Assembly (NCBI GenBank): GCA_021234155.1
Contig: JAJEKV010000112.1
Span: 2,412,282-2,476,281 of the forward strand
Direction: 5' to 3'
From: Isoetes taiwanensis
Lineage: Eukaryota; Streptophyta; Lycopodiopsida; Isoetales; Isoetaceae
Length of the DNA stretch: 64,000 nucleotides
The stretch's first letter is position 1. Every line of letters begins with the position of its first letter. Of the stretch, positions 60,781 through 64,000 are shown piece by piece. A program made the translations under genes and the position numbers. The notes beneath the pieces are model-generated. The model had not been told where the DNA came from. It worked only from the letters and a program-made list of their open reading frames with translations, and did no database searches.

Positions 60781-60798
60781 TAGATTTCTCTTCTACTG

Positions 60799-61133
60799 AC
60801 CACTTGGTTGTATCATAGGACCCATCCTAGGAATGATACGGTTCTATTCCAATAGCAATAGAACAGACATTCCTTGGATGGCGATCCCCTTCCTCGCATC
60901 TCCTATTTATAATGCCTCCTTTCTCATTTCCGGTGATCAGCATTTTCTTATGCTCCTTTTCATTTTGCTTTTGGCTCTACAAGTTTCCCGCTCCCCTCTT
61001 CCTCTGTCACATCTGAGCTTGTTGATCATTTCTACAGTTGTTCGGATAGTTGCCTTGATGGATCATCTGCAATAGCTCATGTCATTTTCCTGTTTCCGAT
61101 CGGCCACTTGGTTATATCATAGGACCCATCTTT
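60799..61133 (+). repeat. Direct repeats of 30 bp about 300 bp apart, enclosing a dispersed block
   Basis: CCACTTGGTTGTATCATAGG at 60801 and CCACTTGGTTATATCATAGG at 61105, each followed by ACCCATC. Between them is the second copy of the 22360-22500 block. Confidence 0.7.
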
Positions 61134-61149
61134 AGAAACAGGAACTAAG

Positions 61150-61690
61150 AGGTCTAATGGCGACTAGGTCTCTACCCCCATTCCCAATATACAAGACGTG
61201 CAATGGAGATCAATCAACATCGTATAACATCACAATATAATAAATAATAAGAACAATAGCTAATCCTAATCACATGCATCAAACTTACAGTTAGGGTTCA
61301 TTGATTAGGGTTCATGATCAGAACTATGAATTTTAGAATGGCTCTACTAGAGTACAAGATGCTAACTCGTCTGGAATACTAGCTTCCAAATGATATCCTA
61401 AAAAATCTACTCAAAATACCCGCTCCTGAGGAACATCCACCAGTTCTTGAAGTCTCCATCACCTTGTACTTGTTTTCCAGAGTGGATTCTGCCTCTCTTG
61501 ATGATATGTGCTCTTCGGTTGTTGCACTAGGTTGTGCTACAACAGTTGTTTTTCGAAATAGAGTTACAAACACAAATGGAGGTCAAGAAATGCTGGAGCC
61601 AGAAAATAGTCTAGTTCTAGGGTTTAGCCCTTAGTAGGTTGGGGTTTACATGGGCTCCAATGAGGTGCGTCCGTATGGAGGGTTCCCAAT
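61150..61690 (-). repeat. Possible degraded LTR related to the 5645-7212 LTR
   Basis: CTCTACCCCCATTCCCAATA parallels CTCTACCCCCCTTCCCAATA at 6508. Both are followed by ACAAG, GAGAT and, farther on, TCTAGGGTTT or TTAGGGTTT motifs in similar order. No ends or internal domains seen. Weak. Confidence 0.3.
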
Positions 61691-61832
61691 AGGATGAAGC
61701 CATCTAGAAATGGTTTCATACAAATTGGCCATGCCCTCTCCCCACACTAATGTATACAAGTCTCCTAAGGTAGGCTTGTGGTGATATGGCCTAAAATATA
61801 TGTATTTATATTTTAGATTTTAGGGGAATATC

Positions 61833-62373
61833 ACAGTGGAGAGGACCAGGTACCTGGCTTGAAGTCCACTTCCACTACGATCTATTTCCTTTCCTAGTTT
61901 AAGGAGTGACTTATTCAAGGGCAAGGCCGGCTCCACCTAGAGTGGAGAAGACCATGTACCCGGGTTCATGTCCACTTTCATTTGCTTTTTTTAAGTTTAA
62001 AATAAAATTGTGGTGGCTTGTTCAAGGCACGGTCGGCTCCACATCGAGTGAAGGGGACTAGGTGTCTGAGTCCAAGTCCACTTTTCTTGTCATTTTTAGG
62101 TAGAGATGGCTAGGACAAAGGCATGGTCGGCTCCACCACGAGTGGAGAGGACTAGGTGTTCGGTTCATAGTTCACATTTATTGTTAGTTTTAGGTAGAGG
62201 TGGCTAGGGCAAAGATACGGTCAACTCCACCATTAATGGAGGGGACCTGGTGTTTGGGCCCTAGTCCCATACTTGTTGTCATTTTTAGGTAGAGGTGCCT
62301 TAGGGCAAGGGCATGGTCAGTTCCACCATGAGTGTAGAGGGCCAGGTGTTTGGGTCGTAATCCCACTCTAGCC
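61833..62373 (+). repeat. About 100-bp minisatellite, six diverged units
   Basis: Each unit contains GAGTGGAGAGGAC.AGGTGT, a TCCAC stretch, a TTTTAGGTAGAGGTGGCTAG block and CATGGTCGGCTCCACCA. CTCCAC/GTGGAG pairs form a small hairpin in most units. Confidence 0.88.
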
Positions 62374-62508
62374 TAATCCACCCGATCAAGCCTATTCTAT
62401 CTAGCCTATGCCATCATTGTAAAGCCTACTATATCTAGCTTATCTAGCCAAATCTAGCTTTTGATCTGACTAATCTAACATGTTTAGTATTGCCTCTTTT
62501 TTTTTGGA

Positions 62509-62583
62509 TGAGAGAGAGAGAGAGGGAGGGAGGGAGGGAGGGGGAGGGAGGGAGGGAGGGAGGGGGGAGGGAGAGAGAGAGAG
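62509..62583 (+). repeat. (GA)n/(GGGA)n purine tract
   Basis: Continuous GAGA and GGGAGGGA repeats; a shorter similar tract lies at 62768-62791. Confidence 0.95.
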
Positions 62584-63462
62584 TAGAACACCTTAGCAAA
62601 AGCTAAACTCTCGATTCTAAATCTTAACAAACCTAACTGTAGGATAGTATTACATATATGACCGTAAGAGTATTCTTTTAGAGTAATAATAAAAAACATT
62701 CAGACAAACAGAATAATCTACTCCCTTGAAGGAAAACTCTGTTGTCCAAATACATCAAAGGTCAAAGGGAGGGGGAGGGAGGGAGAGAGAGCACCCATTC
62801 AAGCCTTGAAATATCTGGTCTGCAAAGGTGCGTCAGAGCCTATAGAGCATTCGTTTCATTCCATTTGTTCTATGGTGCCATGGAATAATGCATCTTGTGA
62901 AATTTCAAATTCATGAAACAACAAGTTTTGGACCACATTTTGACCCTATGCTAGAAGGCTTAGAGCTATGTTGAATTGGAAATAACTTGGTTCCTAGGTC
63001 GTGAACGTTTCTCTTTCCAATCCTCATGCCCTTACTTAAATAAAGGCTGAAGATTGTGCTTGGATCATGTGTCAATCTAAGACCGTGCGTGGTTTGAACC
63101 CGCGCTATTGCCTTGCATTCCTGAGCACATGCGGTACATGGATGCTGTGGTCGACAACCATGAGATTCCCATTATTAAGGATAAATGTGAAAACTATGAA
63201 CCAAATGTATTTTAACGTGCAACAACGTGCGATTGAGTAAGCTAAGGCCAATGTGAAAAGCACATAGAACATGTGAACAAATTCAAGAAGAGCTCCATAT
63301 TTCATTGAATTTATTAGGGTGCTTAGCAAGAGCCCAAGTGCTCTTTTTTTTCCCTATCATATATTCATTTGTATCATTGTTTGTAGTTGTTACATTTTTC
63401 TGTTTCTCAGACACGGACTGATATCGTCTCTGCAATAGAAAAGAAGGACACACCATTTTGCT

Positions 63463-63589
63463 ACAGCGGCGGCGTTAAAAATTGGCTAAGTTTAGATGAG
63501 TGTACCATTTTGCTATAGTGCTGTAGATTTAATATACCCTACACAGCGGTGGCGTTAAAAATTGGCCAAGTTTAGATGGGTGTACCACA
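63463..63589 (+). repeat. 80-bp tandem duplication
   Basis: ACAGCGGCGGCGTTAAAAAT and ACAGCGGTGGCGTTAAAAAT at 63463 and 63543, each followed by TGGC.AAGTTTAGATG.GTGTACCA. Confidence 0.9.
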
Positions 63590-64000
63590 GGGAATAAATT
63601 ACTAATCGCACATTTTGTATTGTGTACAAGTACCAAACTTTGCTATAGTCCCAAAACTTTCTGTGGTTTAGCTAAACTCTACACATTTTTCCTCTCATAC
63701 TTTCTAGCGTTTAGCTAAACTAACCCAAACATCGACCCAAAAATTTCTATGGTGTGAAAAACAGAAAATATTAAGCCAAATTACTATACCATTTTTTAAT
63801 ATTCCATTTATTTTAGTCATTTTCTTTGTGAAAACGTTTAAAATAATGCTAACCAAAGTCTAGGACTCAAATTAATTCATAATGCTGAAACTAAACTACT
63901 AATCATATAAACTAGAATGATGTTAGCAACATTATTCTCAAGTTTCTATGGTTTAGCTAAACAAACAAAATTTCACTCTCTTACTTTCTAATTTAAAGAG

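Larger units (their letters stand above)
59513..64000. other. Gene-free interval to the window end
   Basis: No coding region supported. Holds the T/C-rich duplication, direct repeats, possible LTR relic, minisatellite and GA tract listed separately. The last 400 bp are AT-rich without visible structure. Confidence 0.45.

Noticed and set aside
63085-63125. tRNA gene on the minus strand near 63.1 kb
   Set aside because: Only a box B-like GGGTTCAAACC is present; no box A or cloverleaf could be drawn.

Overview
This is plant nuclear DNA, most likely from a non-seed land plant and possibly a fern (an inference). Three things point there. A P-type IIB Ca2+-ATPase gene has plant-style GT-AG introns. 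An intronless microbial-type terpene synthase belongs to a family known from ferns, lycophytes and bryophytes but not seed plants. The gene-poor, AT-rich space is packed with retroelements, MITEs and decayed pseudogenes. Only two host genes look intact: the Ca2+-ATPase (about 14.4-17.9 kb, minus) and the terpene synthase (about 48.8-49.9 kb, minus).

Positions 1-7212 are the 5' half of an LTR retrotransposon on the minus strand. It has a 1568-bp LTR with terminal inverted repeats, a tRNA-iMet-type primer binding site, two extra ORFs, and then a Ty3-type gag with a CCHC knuckle that runs off the left edge. The first extra ORF is the highlight of the window. It opens with the exact histone H3 tail MARTKQTARK and ends with an ungapped H3 histone-fold core, with about 235 extra residues between. 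One in-frame TGA separates tail from core in this copy. The second extra ORF (515 aa) is unrecognised. Two pairs of a 67-bp hairpin lie in the leader and in the spacer between the two extra ORFs. Extra ORFs upstream of gag are known in the Tat/Ogre lineage; I know of no description of an H3 gene in that position.

Positions 7.2-10.3 kb hold a broken DUF7869 (transposase-like) gene abutting the LTR. From 10.3 to 14.4 kb there are only diverged duplications and a foldback. The Ca2+-ATPase follows; its predicted N terminus is too short to hold the usual calmodulin-binding domain. From 17.9 to 23.4 kb I see no gene, but there is a small TIR element and a near-perfect hairpin.

Positions 23.4-43.1 kb are dominated by LINEs. 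One 5'-truncated copy (24.5-27.8 kb) is split by a 545-bp TA-flanked MITE. A longer copy (about 35.8-43.1 kb) is split by four nested DNA elements, three of them with clear target-site duplications. Between the two LINEs are a remnant of a Ca2+-ATPase exon, an 881-bp palindrome, a tRNA-like SINE and a minisatellite. Positions 43.1-48.8 kb hold a DEAD-box helicase pseudogene and a GC-rich retroposon. After the terpene synthase, 50-64 kb is gene-free apart from LINE relics, short repeats and duplications. Several LINE 3' ends across the window share one terminal motif but carry different 4-5-bp repeat tails.
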